This document shows, one piece after another, positions 1 through 7,958 of a stretch of DNA of 64,000 nucleotides. Under the pieces are notes generated by a model. That model made no database searches. It saw nothing but the letters and a program-made list of their open reading frames with translations, and was not told where the DNA came from. The stretch comes from Sinobaca qinghaiensis (GTDB lineage: Bacteria; Bacillota; Bacilli; Bacillales; Marinococcaceae): NCBI RefSeq assembly GCF_003610495.1, contig NZ_RAPK01000010.1:62001-126000 (forward strand), written 5' to 3'. The position numbers and the translations under genes were made by a program. Positions within the stretch are counted from its first letter, which is position 1, and every line of letters begins with the position of its first letter.

Positions 1-672
1 TGTCGATTTCCCAATCCGGTTGGGAAAGGGTACTTTTTCCCCAAGTCGTTCCAAAGCTTCTTTAGGAAGCGGATCGTACAGAATAGTTTCAAACACACCG
101 GGAGCGATGGTCATTACGCGCACTCCGTATCTTGCCATTTCACGGGCGGCCGGAAGCGTCATGCCGGCCACTCCGCTTTTGGAAGCACTGTAGGCCACCT
201 GTCCTACGCGGCCTTCGAGTCCTGCTATAGAAGCTGTATTGATAATAACCCCGCGCTCTTTATCTTCATTAGGCTCGTTATACCGAAGCTTATCGGCCGC
301 AAGCCTCATCATATTAAAGGTGCCAACTAAATTAACTTCAATCACCTTTTTAAAATGGTCCAGCGAATGGACGCTTTTTTTATTCAGGATTTTTTCTGCT
401 ACTCCAATTCCCGCCGCGTTGACGAGGCCATGAAATCCGCCAAAATAATCGGCTGTTTTCTCCAGGCTTTCCAATGAATCTTTTTCCGAGGTTACGTCGG
501 TTTTCAGGAAAAGAGCATTTTCTCCCAGCTCTTCTGCCAGCTGCTTTCCTTTTTTGCTGTTTGTATCTATAATCGCCACTTTCGCTCCATGCTCCACCAG
601 CACCTTTGCAGCGCCTCTGCCTAGTCCTGTAGCGCCGCCGGTTACCATAAACACATGACCTTTAATATCCAT
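1..672 (-). CDS. SDR family oxidoreductase, HSD10-like (3' end outside window)
   Basis: Open frame of 224 residues running off the left edge; the C-terminus is missing. It starts at ATG 672-670 behind a CAGGGA-type ribosome binding site. The Rossmann signature TGGATGLG lies at residues 11-18, followed by a VNAAG motif and the catalytic YSASK near residue 160. The last visible stretch, VPFPNRIG, resembles the VPFP-R-G segment of HSD10-type 3-hydroxyacyl-CoA/steroid dehydrogenases, so the likely role is NAD-dependent oxidation of a hydroxyacyl-CoA or similar secondary alcohol in the cytoplasm. The substrate is inference. It is transcribed away from the YtvI-like gene. Confidence 0.85.
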   Translation of the reverse strand, partial: MDIKGHVFMVTGGATGLGRGAAKVLVEHGAKVAIIDTNSKKGKQLAEELGENALFLKTDVTSEKDSLESLEKTADYFGGFHGLVNAAGIGVAEKILNKKSVHSLDHFKKVIEVNLVGTFNMMRLAADKLRYNEPNEDKERGVIINTASIAGLEGRVGQVAYSASKSGVAGMTLPAAREMARYGVRVMTIAPGVFETILYDPLPKEALERLGEKVPFPNRIGKST

Positions 673-870
673 TTGTATCCCTGCTCTCTATGTAGTGTCC
701 ATCATATATGCTTCTTCTCTACTTTAACATTAGCTGTTTATTTAAAAATCCCTGCTAATTAAATGAATAATTTTAAATTCACTAAAGAAGGGAACGTGTT
801 ATTTGGCAGCAATTAGGCTAAAATAAGTATATATACTCATATAAGACAGGATAAGGCAGGTGCACAGGCT

Positions 871-1971
871 ATGAAAAAACAAACAGCGTGGATGATCATG
901 CGCCTGCTCCTTGTAATAGGAGCAGTAGCTGCTGTTCTTTGGGTAACAGCCTTTATTTTTTCTCTTACTTATCCATTTTGGATTGCTGCTTTTTTTGCCT
1001 GGATTCTAAAACCTTTGTCTACTTTCCTTCAGAAAAAACTGCACTTTCCCGCAGGTATAGCCGCTGTAACAACACTTATGTTCGGCATCGCCGTAATCGG
1101 CGGGATTATTACTGGGATTACCTTTCTTGTTATCGACCCTATTCAGCGTTTCGCGGAACGGGCTCCTGCTATTATGGAAGATGCTTTTTATCAAATTCAG
1201 GATTTTCTTGATACAACTATTCTGCCATTATGGCAGCAGGTCAGCGGAATAGCTGATGGCATTGGCGGTGCCGGAGGAGGCCTGCCGGAAGTTGGTGCGG
1301 AAATAGGAGCCGGTCTCAGCAGGCTGGCGCAGAGCGCCGGAGATGCTGCTGCCCAGCTTGCCTTAAGCATTCCTGCTTTTCTGGTGGCATTTTTGTTTGT
1401 GCTTATCGCGATATATTTCATAGGTAAAGACTGGGGACGAATGTCAGGCGGGATTCGAAAGGCACTGCCTGACCAGATCGTACTGAAAATGAAAGAATTT
1501 TATAAAGCGATGTGGGTCCGGGTCTTCGGCTATATTAAAGCCCAGCTTATCTTAATGTGTATTACAGGAGTTATCGTATTTATCGGCCTGCTTATTCTTC
1601 AGGTCGATAACGCTGTTCTGCTCGCTCTGATTATCGGACTGGCGGAATTTCTTCCCTATCTGGGAACGGGCACTATTCTTATCCCCTGGGGTGTTTTCCT
1701 TATTATTACCGGCAATCTCGGTCTTGGCCTTAGTTTAATCGTTTTGTACGTCATTATTCTTGTCGTCCGCCAGGCTGTAGAGCCTAAAGTGCTCTCATCG
1801 AGCATGAATCTTAATCCGATTGCTGTTCTTGTTTCTTTGTTTGCCGGACTTCAGCTTTTTGGCGCATTAGGATTTATTATAGGTCCTGTTATTCTCGTCA
1901 TTATTGTTATTTGTATCGATATAGGTGTCTTTAAGGCATTGAATCGTTTTATTAAAGAAGGATTTGTGTAA
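871..1971 (+). CDS. ytvI: AI-2E/PurR-type permease family, YtvI-like sporulation membrane protein
   Basis: 366-residue integral membrane protein. Paired hydrophobic helices lie near residues 8-55 and 62-90, a glycine-rich soluble stretch around 120-160, then about four further helices including the conserved LAEFLPYLGTG segment near 255-270. The size and layout fit the AI-2E transporter superfamily, and length and N-terminus match the Bacillus sporulation protein YtvI, about 370 residues. The family contains channels and exporters with varied substrates, so the transported molecule is unknown. It is followed closely by an SDR and an aldo/keto reductase on the same strand; the gap to the next ATG is 73 bases. 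Confidence 0.75.
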   Translation: MKKQTAWMIMRLLLVIGAVAAVLWVTAFIFSLTYPFWIAAFFAWILKPLSTFLQKKLHFPAGIAAVTTLMFGIAVIGGIITGITFLVIDPIQRFAERAPAIMEDAFYQIQDFLDTTILPLWQQVSGIADGIGGAGGGLPEVGAEIGAGLSRLAQSAGDAAAQLALSIPAFLVAFLFVLIAIYFIGKDWGRMSGGIRKALPDQIVLKMKEFYKAMWVRVFGYIKAQLILMCITGVIVFIGLLILQVDNAVLLALIIGLAEFLPYLGTGTILIPWGVFLIITGNLGLGLSLIVLYVIILVVRQAVEPKVLSSSMNLNPIAVLVSLFAGLQLFGALGFIIGPVILVIIVICIDIGVFKALNRFIKEGFV

Positions 1972-2044
1972 AAGAATTGTTTTTACAGGAACACAGAAGG
2001 GTAATGTAGGTAAACTACTATATGAAGAAGCGGAGAGAAGACAA

Positions 2045-2821
2045 ATGGGACTAGTGTCAAATAAAATTGCTGTTGTAACAGGAGCAGCTTCAGGTATCGG
2101 GCAGGCATCTGCCATCAAGCTTGCACAGGAAGGGGCCAATGTCGCTTTAATTGACCTTCAGGATACATCAGAAACAAAACGGTTAATTGAAAAAGAAGGC
2201 GCATCTGCCCTCTGTTTTGAAACAGATGTTTCCGATCCGGAACAAATGCAGAAAAGCTTTTCAGCTACTGCTAAAGAGTGGGGCCGGATTGACATCGTAC
2301 TTGCCAATGCCGGTATGAACGGTACCGTTGCCCCTATTGAAGACATGGAGCCCCATAAATGGGATAAAACGATCGAAACCAATCTGCGCAGTACATTTTT
2401 ATCCGTTAAGTATGCCATTCCTCATATGAAGGAACAGGGAGGCAGCATTATTATTACCAGCTCGGTGAATGGAAATCGCACGTTTTCCAATATGGGGATG
2501 ACAGCCTATTCCTCTTCCAAAGCAGGACAGATGGCTTTTGGCAAGATGGCAGCCCTGGAGCTTGCCGGCTATAAAATACGTGTGAATATCATGTGTCCAG
2601 GTTATGTGGAAACAAACATTTTTGACCGTACTTATACAGAAGGCGTGGAGAAAATTGAACTTCCGGTTAAAGTTGAAATGGACGAGTCCGCTGATACTTT
2701 GTTAAACCAGCCTGCGAAAGCAGAAAAAGCTGCTGATCTGGTCGTGTTTTTAGCTTCAGAAAAATCTTCTCACATTTCCGGTTCTGAAATTTATCTCGAC
2801 GGCGCTCAATCTCTTATGTAA
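2045..2821 (+). CDS. SDR family oxidoreductase
   Basis: Classical short-chain dehydrogenase of 258 residues. The frame is open from 1964, but the GGAGAG site at 2032-2037 sits 7 bases before ATG 2045 and the Rossmann fold begins right after it, so 2045 is the better start. TGAASGIG is at residues 12-19, the usual NNAG motif is LANAG (86-90), and the catalytic set is Ser140, Tyr155 and Lys159. It should use NAD(P)H to reduce or oxidise an alcohol/carbonyl; the substrate cannot be told. The aldo/keto reductase ATG follows its stop by 29 bases, suggesting co-transcription. Confidence 0.87.
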   Translation: MGLVSNKIAVVTGAASGIGQASAIKLAQEGANVALIDLQDTSETKRLIEKEGASALCFETDVSDPEQMQKSFSATAKEWGRIDIVLANAGMNGTVAPIEDMEPHKWDKTIETNLRSTFLSVKYAIPHMKEQGGSIIITSSVNGNRTFSNMGMTAYSSSKAGQMAFGKMAALELAGYKIRVNIMCPGYVETNIFDRTYTEGVEKIELPVKVEMDESADTLLNQPAKAEKAADLVVFLASEKSSHISGSEIYLDGAQSLM

Positions 2822-2850
2822 TTCCAACGATAAAAGGACTGATTGATTCT

Positions 2851-3747
2851 ATGCAGATAACAGATAAACAAATCAAAGCAATTCAAACCCAGGTCCAAAG
2901 CCGCACGGTTTCTCTTCCTGATGGAACGACGCTTCCCAGCCTTGGCCAGGGTACGTGGCATATGGGAGATGACCCTGCCCGCGAGGCAGATGAAATACAG
3001 GCGCTGCAGCTCGGCTTAAAGCTCGGGCTCCGCGTAGTGGATACCGCAGAAATGTATGGAAACGGCCGGGCTGAAACAGTGACCGCTAAAGCATTGAAAC
3101 ATTTCCGGAACGAAGCTTTTCTCGTATCCAAGGTTCTCCCTTCCAATGCCGGCAGAAAAAACCTCCAGGCTTCTTTGGAAAACAGTCTTTCCAGGCTCCA
3201 GACCGATTATCTGGATCTTTACCTGCTTCACTGGCGGGGAGGCGTGCCTCTGCAGGAAACCGTAGAAGAAATGGAAAAAATGAAAGCACAGGGTTTGATT
3301 AAACGATGGGGAGTCTCCAATTTCGACACCGCGGATATGCAGGAGCTTAATAATATCACCGGCGGCCAGTCATGCGCTGTGAACCAGGTATTGTACCATC
3401 TCGGTTCCCGCGGTATTGAGCACAGCCTTCTCCCTTCTATGAGAAAGCGTGCCGTTCCCGCTATGGCATATTGTCCGCTTGCCCAGGGCGGAAACCTGCG
3501 CAGCCAGCTTTTAACCAATCCATCCGTACAGAAAGTGGCTGATTCGCATCAGATAACACCGATGCAGCTTCTATTGGCATGGAGTATCCGTTCCGGCGAT
3601 GTTCTGAGTATCCCTAAAGCAGGCAGAGAAGAACATGTGCTGCAAAACGCTCAGGCAGCCGGCATCGAGCTGACGTCTGAAGACTTAACACTACTCGATG
3701 AAGCCTTCCCTCCCCCTTCCCGGAAAGAACCGTTGGATATTGTATAA
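2851..3747 (+). CDS. Aldo/keto reductase (YeaE-like)
   Basis: 298-residue TIM-barrel NADPH-dependent carbonyl reductase. The family catalytic tetrad is visible as Asp64, Tyr69, Lys94 and His127 (motifs DTAEMYG, VSK, LLHW). The cofactor end of the barrel is recognisable as SIPKAG near residue 250. It resembles the E. coli YeaE / Bacillus aldo-keto reductase group acting on methylglyoxal and other aldehydes; the specific substrate is inference. It sits directly behind an SDR and is closed by a strong terminator shared with the convergent SDR gene. Confidence 0.88.
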   Translation: MQITDKQIKAIQTQVQSRTVSLPDGTTLPSLGQGTWHMGDDPAREADEIQALQLGLKLGLRVVDTAEMYGNGRAETVTAKALKHFRNEAFLVSKVLPSNAGRKNLQASLENSLSRLQTDYLDLYLLHWRGGVPLQETVEEMEKMKAQGLIKRWGVSNFDTADMQELNNITGGQSCAVNQVLYHLGSRGIEHSLLPSMRKRAVPAMAYCPLAQGGNLRSQLLTNPSVQKVADSHQITPMQLLLAWSIRSGDVLSIPKAGREEHVLQNAQAAGIELTSEDLTLLDEAFPPPSRKEPLDIV

Positions 3748-3752
3748 AAATA

Positions 3753-3789
3753 AGCCCGTGCTGATTAGATCAGCACGGGCTCGTTTTTA
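3753..3789. terminator. Bidirectional intrinsic terminator between convergent genes
   Basis: Perfect 13-bp arms, AGCCCGTGCTGAT at 3753-3765 and its complement at 3769-3781, with a TAG loop, flanked by an A-rich stretch on the left and a T-run on the right. It can end both the aldo/keto reductase and the convergent SDR transcript. Confidence 0.9.
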
Positions 3790-4608
3790 TTCTGTTGTTT
3801 CTTTCCAGCCTTTTTCAAAGAGCATTTTTCCGGGCCATGTATAGGCTGTCAGCCCTCCATCACCTGTAATCGTTTCTCCTGTTACAAATGAGCTGTCTTT
3901 TGAAGCTAAAAATAAAGCAATGGTCGCCATTTCTCTTGGATCCCCCAGCCGGCCCATAGGGGTAACCCATTTTTGAGCGTCACGGAAAGCCTTACCGCTT
4001 TCCTCATTATCTGTTCCTGCCAGCTCTGATACCAGCGGCGTTTCGATTGTCCCGGGTGCGATGGCGTTCGCCCTAATGCCCTGGCGTCCATAATCAATCG
4101 CTATCGCTTTTGTCAGGTTGGTCACGCCGCCTTTAGCTGCATTATAACCCGAACGGTCCAGGTCAGCTGCAGAACCGGACATGGAAGAATTGTTTATAAT
4201 TGATCCGCCCTTTTCAAGCATGAGCGGAATAAAGTACTTACTCATTAAAAACGTGCCGCGCAGGTCAACGCTGATAATATCGTCAAACAGCTCCACCGGA
4301 TATTCATGAAGCTTTCCGCCTTCCTGGTCAATGCCGGCGTTGTTAAATAACACGTCAATGGTCGTATACTGTTCTTTTATTTTTTCAGCAAAACCGGTTA
4401 CTTCCGATTCTTTGGACACATCGAGCACGTAAGCCTGTGCTTTTCCTCCGGCCTGCTGAATTTCTTCGGCAAGCTCTTTTACCTGTTCTTCATTTTTATC
4501 TGCGCAGAGCACTTCCGCTCCTTCTTCTGCGAATACTTTCGCTGTAGCACGACCAATACCCGTAGCTGCTCCTGTAATAACGGCTGTATAGCTTTCCAGT
4601 CTATTCAT
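3787..4608 (-). CDS. SDR family oxidoreductase (glucose-1-dehydrogenase-like)
   Basis: 273-residue classical SDR. TGAATGIG is at residues 12-19, NNAG at 89-92, the catalytic Ser142, Tyr155 and Lys159 (YNAAK) follow, and the C-terminal cofactor/substrate loop has PMGRLGDPREMA. The sequence belongs to the broad glucose-1-dehydrogenase/3-oxoacyl reductase group, NAD(P)-dependent and cytoplasmic; the true substrate is unknown. Its C-terminus extends about 15 residues past the usual DGG-x4 end. It stands alone, convergent with the aldo/keto reductase. Confidence 0.87.
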   Translation of the reverse strand: MNRLESYTAVITGAATGIGRATAKVFAEEGAEVLCADKNEEQVKELAEEIQQAGGKAQAYVLDVSKESEVTGFAEKIKEQYTTIDVLFNNAGIDQEGGKLHEYPVELFDDIISVDLRGTFLMSKYFIPLMLEKGGSIINNSSMSGSAADLDRSGYNAAKGGVTNLTKAIAIDYGRQGIRANAIAPGTIETPLVSELAGTDNEESGKAFRDAQKWVTPMGRLGDPREMATIALFLASKDSSFVTGETITGDGGLTAYTWPGKMLFEKGWKETTE

Positions 4609-4715
4609 TTAATAAAACCTCTTTTCTATCGATTTCGTACGCTCTTTATTCATACCACTCTTTATAGATTATAAACGTTCTCTCTATCAGCTGTAATCGC
4701 TTACTGTCAGCGGAT

Positions 4716-5333
4716 TCAGGCTTTTTTATTTCTTTTATTTTTTTGGGAAAGCATTAGTAAAAACCAGCCTGCCGCGATCGCCGCCATAATATATACGATG
4801 TAAGAATAAACATCCATAAAATCAACAATGGTATGCCACGAAGACCCCATCCCTGCTCCTATGGAAACCAGCACCGTGTTCCAGATTAATGTGCCGGCGG
4901 TGGTAAATAATAAGAACGTAAAAATATTCATATTGGACATGCCGGCAGGAATAGATATCAAGCTTCTCAGCAGCGGAACCATCCGGCATAAAAAAACTGT
5001 CCATACTCCATATTTATCAAACCATTTGTCCGCCCGGTGAATATCTTCGCTGGTTACTCTGATGTATTTTCCATACTTCCCAATTATTTTTTCCAGCTGT
5101 TCTACATCGAGCAGACGCCCAATGCCATAAAGGCAGACGGCGCCGGCAAGGGAGCCGGCAGTTGAAGCTAAAATAACTCCCGTGACTCCCAGCCCGGTGA
5201 CAGTCGTCATAAATCCCCCAAAGGTGAGAATAATTTCAGAAGGGATTGGAGGGAAAATATTTTCCAAAGCAATAAGCAGAAAAATTCCCCAGTATCCAAA
5301 TTCTTCCACGACATTCGTGATCCATGCTTCCAT
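4716..5333 (-). CDS. DedA family membrane protein
   Basis: 205-residue DedA/SNARE-associated (VTT domain) membrane protein. The family signature region with ENIFPPIPSE near residues 24-33 and FLCRMVPLLRSLISIPAGM near 113-131 is clear, followed by two C-terminal helices and a basic tail. DedA proteins act in the cytoplasmic membrane; several recycle the undecaprenyl-phosphate lipid carrier or affect ion homeostasis. An AGGAG site lies 11 bases before the ATG. It is the second gene after a tiny membrane protein, 17 bases downstream, and both follow a yybP-ykoY Mn2+ riboswitch, which implies manganese-induced expression. Confidence 0.9.
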   Translation of the reverse strand: MEAWITNVVEEFGYWGIFLLIALENIFPPIPSEIILTFGGFMTTVTGLGVTGVILASTAGSLAGAVCLYGIGRLLDVEQLEKIIGKYGKYIRVTSEDIHRADKWFDKYGVWTVFLCRMVPLLRSLISIPAGMSNMNIFTFLLFTTAGTLIWNTVLVSIGAGMGSSWHTIVDFMDVYSYIVYIMAAIAAGWFLLMLSQKNKRNKKA

Positions 5334-5350
5334 TAATGACAGCTCCTTAT

Positions 5351-5476
5351 TTAAGATGAAAAAACAGGAATTCCAAATACAAAATGAAGAACAGTAAACA
5401 CGATGATAATGAAAAGAATACTTCCTCCGATCATGTAAAGCGCTTCTTTGCCTTCCCGGTAATCCTGCTTTGCCAT
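5351..5476 (-). CDS. Small single-pass membrane protein under a Mn2+ riboswitch
   Basis: A 41-residue protein if it starts at ATG 5476, behind AAAGGATGG. In-frame ATGs at 5488 and 5500 are alternatives, the latter giving 49 residues; the frame stays open to 5536 but that region is the riboswitch terminator. A short charged N-terminus (KQDYREGKE) is followed by one strong transmembrane segment and a short tail ending PVFSS. I do not recognise the family. It is the first gene behind the yybP-ykoY riboswitch and is followed by dedA, so a role in manganese handling, or as a small partner of DedA, is possible but inferred. Confidence 0.6.
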   Translation of the reverse strand: MAKQDYREGKEALYMIGGSILFIIIVFTVLHFVFGIPVFSS

Positions 5477-5526
5477 GAGCTGTTCCATCCTTTCTTTCAT
5501 TTGTTCCAAACCTAAAGCTGAGGCCG

Positions 5527-5570
5527 AAAAAAACAAAAAAGAGCCTTTACCCGTGATCAGGTAAAGGCTC
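5527..5570 (-). terminator. Riboswitch expression-platform terminator
   Basis: On the minus strand, arms at 5570-5560 and 5551-5541 (GAGCCTTTACC and its complement) form an 11-bp hairpin with an 8-base loop, followed by a long U-rich run at 5540-5527. It lies between the aptamer and the small membrane gene, so Mn2+ binding would be expected to prevent its formation. Confidence 0.85.
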
Positions 5571-5577
5571 TTATCTT

Positions 5578-5707
5578 TAAAGGAAAGGGCTTCACCTGTA
5601 CAGCAGGCAAAGGTCTCGCAAACAACGCAATGGTTGCCAGTCAGGCCGGCGGAGCGTAAGCACCACGTAATGACGACATAACTGTAAGCTACTCCCCTTT
5701 GAAATGG
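5578..5707 (-). promoter_or_regulatory. yybP-ykoY manganese riboswitch (aptamer)
   Basis: Minus-strand RNA with the family hallmarks: AAAGGGGAGTAGC at 5700-5688, GGCAACCA in the middle, and GCGAGACCTTTGCC near 5619-5606. The outer stem pairs AAAGGGG with CCCTTT near 5585. These are the conserved Mn2+-binding-loop segments of the yybP-ykoY family, which turns genes on when Mn2+ is high. A terminator follows at once. Not folded by computation. Confidence 0.85.
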
Positions 5708-5727
5708 TAAGTATAGATTGTTAAATA

Positions 5728-5756
5728 ATAATATGCCGAAACGAGGTTATTGTCAA
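5728..5756 (-). promoter_or_regulatory. Sigma-A promoter of the riboswitch-dedA transcript
   Basis: Minus strand: perfect -35 TTGACA at 5756-5751, a 17-base spacer, and -10 TATTAT at 5733-5728. Transcription would start near 5721, some 15 bases before the aptamer. Confidence 0.8.
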
Positions 5757-5759
5757 TTA

Positions 5760-6965
5760 TTAATTTACAGGCGTTGAATAAGCGGATTTTTTTTCATACG
5801 CTCTTACTTTCCACATAGCAGCCATTCCCAGAACCGGCCCTATACTCAGTATAGCGAATACCCACTCCCATCCCATCCACATCTGAAAAACAGGAATCAA
5901 ATTGATAGAAATAACCGATATTAGAAATCCGATGCACATCTGAAAAGTTAAAGCAGTTCCCGTATACTCCGGCTCTGCAAAATCTGATACAGCTGCTGAA
6001 AATTGGGCGGAATCAGCTATCACAGAAGCTCCCCAAATAACCGCCAGCAGGATAGTCAGCCAGAGAGCGGAACCGAATGTCCAGCCAATGCTCAGCGCGC
6101 AGGCAGCACTTATCCCCATTGCGGCAATAGTCAGCAGCGACCTTCCAATTCGGTCTGCCAGCAATCCGCCTGCTATACATCCAATCGCGCCGGCGGCTCC
6201 AATTGCAGTAAAAGCAGCGGCCGTACTCCATTCGTCCGGGACGGCAGACTGGGCAAAGCTCGCCGCCAAAAAAGCAGGCAGCCATGTCCACATGCCGTAC
6301 AGCTCCCACATGTGGCCAAAATAGCCGTAGTTTGCAAGCATTACCGGCCGGTTTTTTATCACTTTCGACAAAAGCCCGATAGAAAAAACAGAAGGATTCG
6401 GTTTCACAGGAGCTTCCCCCAGAGCACCATACATCAAAACAGCGGCTGTGAACGCCAGAAGGGAACTGAGGATCAGTACAATGCCTGCCTCCGTGCCGGA
6501 CGTAAATAAAAATAAGGCGTGCGGGAGAGAGGTCCCCAGGGTCAAAGCGGCAATTAAAATACCAATGGCTGCTCCCCGCTGTTTAGGAAACCACAATGAA
6601 ATTAATTTAACCGCCGGAGGATAAACCCCAGCCAGCGCCGCACCCGTAAGTATTCTTAAAAGCAGACCAATCGAAATAGTATCTGCAAACAAAATCAGCA
6701 TGTTCAATATGCCCCCTGCCAGCGCAGACAGAGCAAATAGTTTTCTTGTATTAAATCGGTCGGCCAGACCAAGTACAGCACTCAGAAAGGCTCCTGCTAC
6801 AAAACCAACAGGGACAGCTGCTGAGAGCCAGCCCTCCATTAACGGAGTCAGGGCCCACCGCTCCCGTAAATCATCTGCGATTACTGAAGCGCTGAACCAT
6901 AAACTCAGTGAGAAGAAAACAGATAAAGAAATAATTGATAAAGCATACCAGCGGTTTTTTTTCAT
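5760..6965 (-). CDS. MFS transporter
   Basis: 401-residue major facilitator with about 12 hydrophobic helices. The loop 2-3 motif is GLADRFNTRKL near residues 66-76 and the repeated motif in the second half is GGLLADRIGRS, both typical of the superfamily. The conserved R-x-tG-A-x-GVYPP stretch of helix 4 (near 109-120) resembles the CynX/NarK-like branch, which carries anions or small organic acids, but substrate assignment is not possible from the sequence. It stands 70 bases downstream of the ROK kinase gene on the same strand and could be read from that operon. Confidence 0.85.
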   Translation of the reverse strand: MKKNRWYALSIISLSVFFSLSLWFSASVIADDLRERWALTPLMEGWLSAAVPVGFVAGAFLSAVLGLADRFNTRKLFALSALAGGILNMLILFADTISIGLLLRILTGAALAGVYPPAVKLISLWFPKQRGAAIGILIAALTLGTSLPHALFLFTSGTEAGIVLILSSLLAFTAAVLMYGALGEAPVKPNPSVFSIGLLSKVIKNRPVMLANYGYFGHMWELYGMWTWLPAFLAASFAQSAVPDEWSTAAAFTAIGAAGAIGCIAGGLLADRIGRSLLTIAAMGISAACALSIGWTFGSALWLTILLAVIWGASVIADSAQFSAAVSDFAEPEYTGTALTFQMCIGFLISVISINLIPVFQMWMGWEWVFAILSIGPVLGMAAMWKVRAYEKKSAYSTPVN

Positions 6966-7036
6966 TGCTTCTCCCCTTTCTTCCGGTACCGGTCAGGCAA
7001 AGAAGAAAGCATCCCGCCTCCGCGGAATACCTGGAC

Positions 7037-7933
7037 TTATCCCAGCCGCACAGTGGAAGAAAGAAGTCCGGCTCCAATCACCCCTGCATTTCCTTCGAAC
7101 TCTGCCTGTACTGTCAGGCATTTCCCTTTCAAACTTTTATATACATACTCGTTAATTCTTTGTTCCAGCACCTTGACGAGGAAGGGATTATGCTGAATGA
7201 CTCCTCCGCCAAGCACAATCAGCTCCGGATTTATAGTCAAATAAATATTGGCAATTCCTGCAGCCTGATATTCAATTATCGGATCGAGAACCCGGACTGC
7301 TTCTGTTTGATTTTTCCGGTATGCTTCAAACAATTCACCCGCATGACTGCTCCCGCCGTAAAGCTCTACAGCTTTTTCTTTCAGCGCTGTTCCGGAAGCT
7401 ACCTGCTCCCAGGTTTTATTTCCGGGAGATGGAGATTCTCCATTTCCTATTCTCATTAGTCCTACCTCGCCGGCTGCACCCAGGGCACCGGTCAGAAGCG
7501 AATTTCCAATTATAATGCCGGCACCGATTCCGGTGCTAATTGTAATGTATATCATGCTTGAGGCATGTTTTCCTGCTCCAAGCTGATGTTCTGCTACAGC
7601 AGCGGCGTTTGCATCATTGTCCAGCGTTACGGGCAGTCCGGATGCGGCCTCCAGTTCTTTTTTAAACGCAAAATCATGCCAGCCCGGTAAGTTAGGCGGA
7701 TCAAGAATTACACCATTCCAGGGATCGAGCGGTCCAGGCGCCCCGCATCCAATTGTTTCAGCCTGATGATTCCCAAAAGAATCTATCATTTCTGTGATTT
7801 TTTTTATTCCTTCTTCAGCCGCAGCTGGGGTGGGGATTGTTTTAATCTGTTTGATCGTTTGTTTATTTTCAATAAGAGCGGTACGCAGACTCGTACCTCC
7901 CAGATCAATAGCGATTTGATATGTGCTGGTCAT
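7037..7933 (-). CDS. ROK family sugar kinase (zinc-motif-less)
   Basis: 298 residues. The N-terminal phosphate motif DLGGTSLRTALIE is at 10-22, GAPGPLD near 64-70, the catalytic LDNDANAAA near 104-112, and a STGIGAGIIIG phosphate loop near 132-142. The family's zinc-binding signature CxCGxxGCxE is absent; the equivalent stretch after GAAGEVG has no cysteines. It should phosphorylate a hexose such as fructose or glucose with ATP in the cytoplasm. Lying in a locus with a sucrose-type PTS gene and a LacI regulator, it may be the fructokinase of that pathway (inference). It follows the membrane protein gene by 25 bases. Confidence 0.85.
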   Translation of the reverse strand: MTSTYQIAIDLGGTSLRTALIENKQTIKQIKTIPTPAAAEEGIKKITEMIDSFGNHQAETIGCGAPGPLDPWNGVILDPPNLPGWHDFAFKKELEAASGLPVTLDNDANAAAVAEHQLGAGKHASSMIYITISTGIGAGIIIGNSLLTGALGAAGEVGLMRIGNGESPSPGNKTWEQVASGTALKEKAVELYGGSSHAGELFEAYRKNQTEAVRVLDPIIEYQAAGIANIYLTINPELIVLGGGVIQHNPFLVKVLEQRINEYVYKSLKGKCLTVQAEFEGNAGVIGAGLLSSTVRLG

Positions 7934-7958
7934 GGGCAGAGTTCCTTTCTAAACTAAA

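Noticed and set aside
6003-6509. 168-codon plus-strand open frame inside the MFS gene
   Set aside because: Low-complexity polar translation antisense to membrane helices; a shadow frame.
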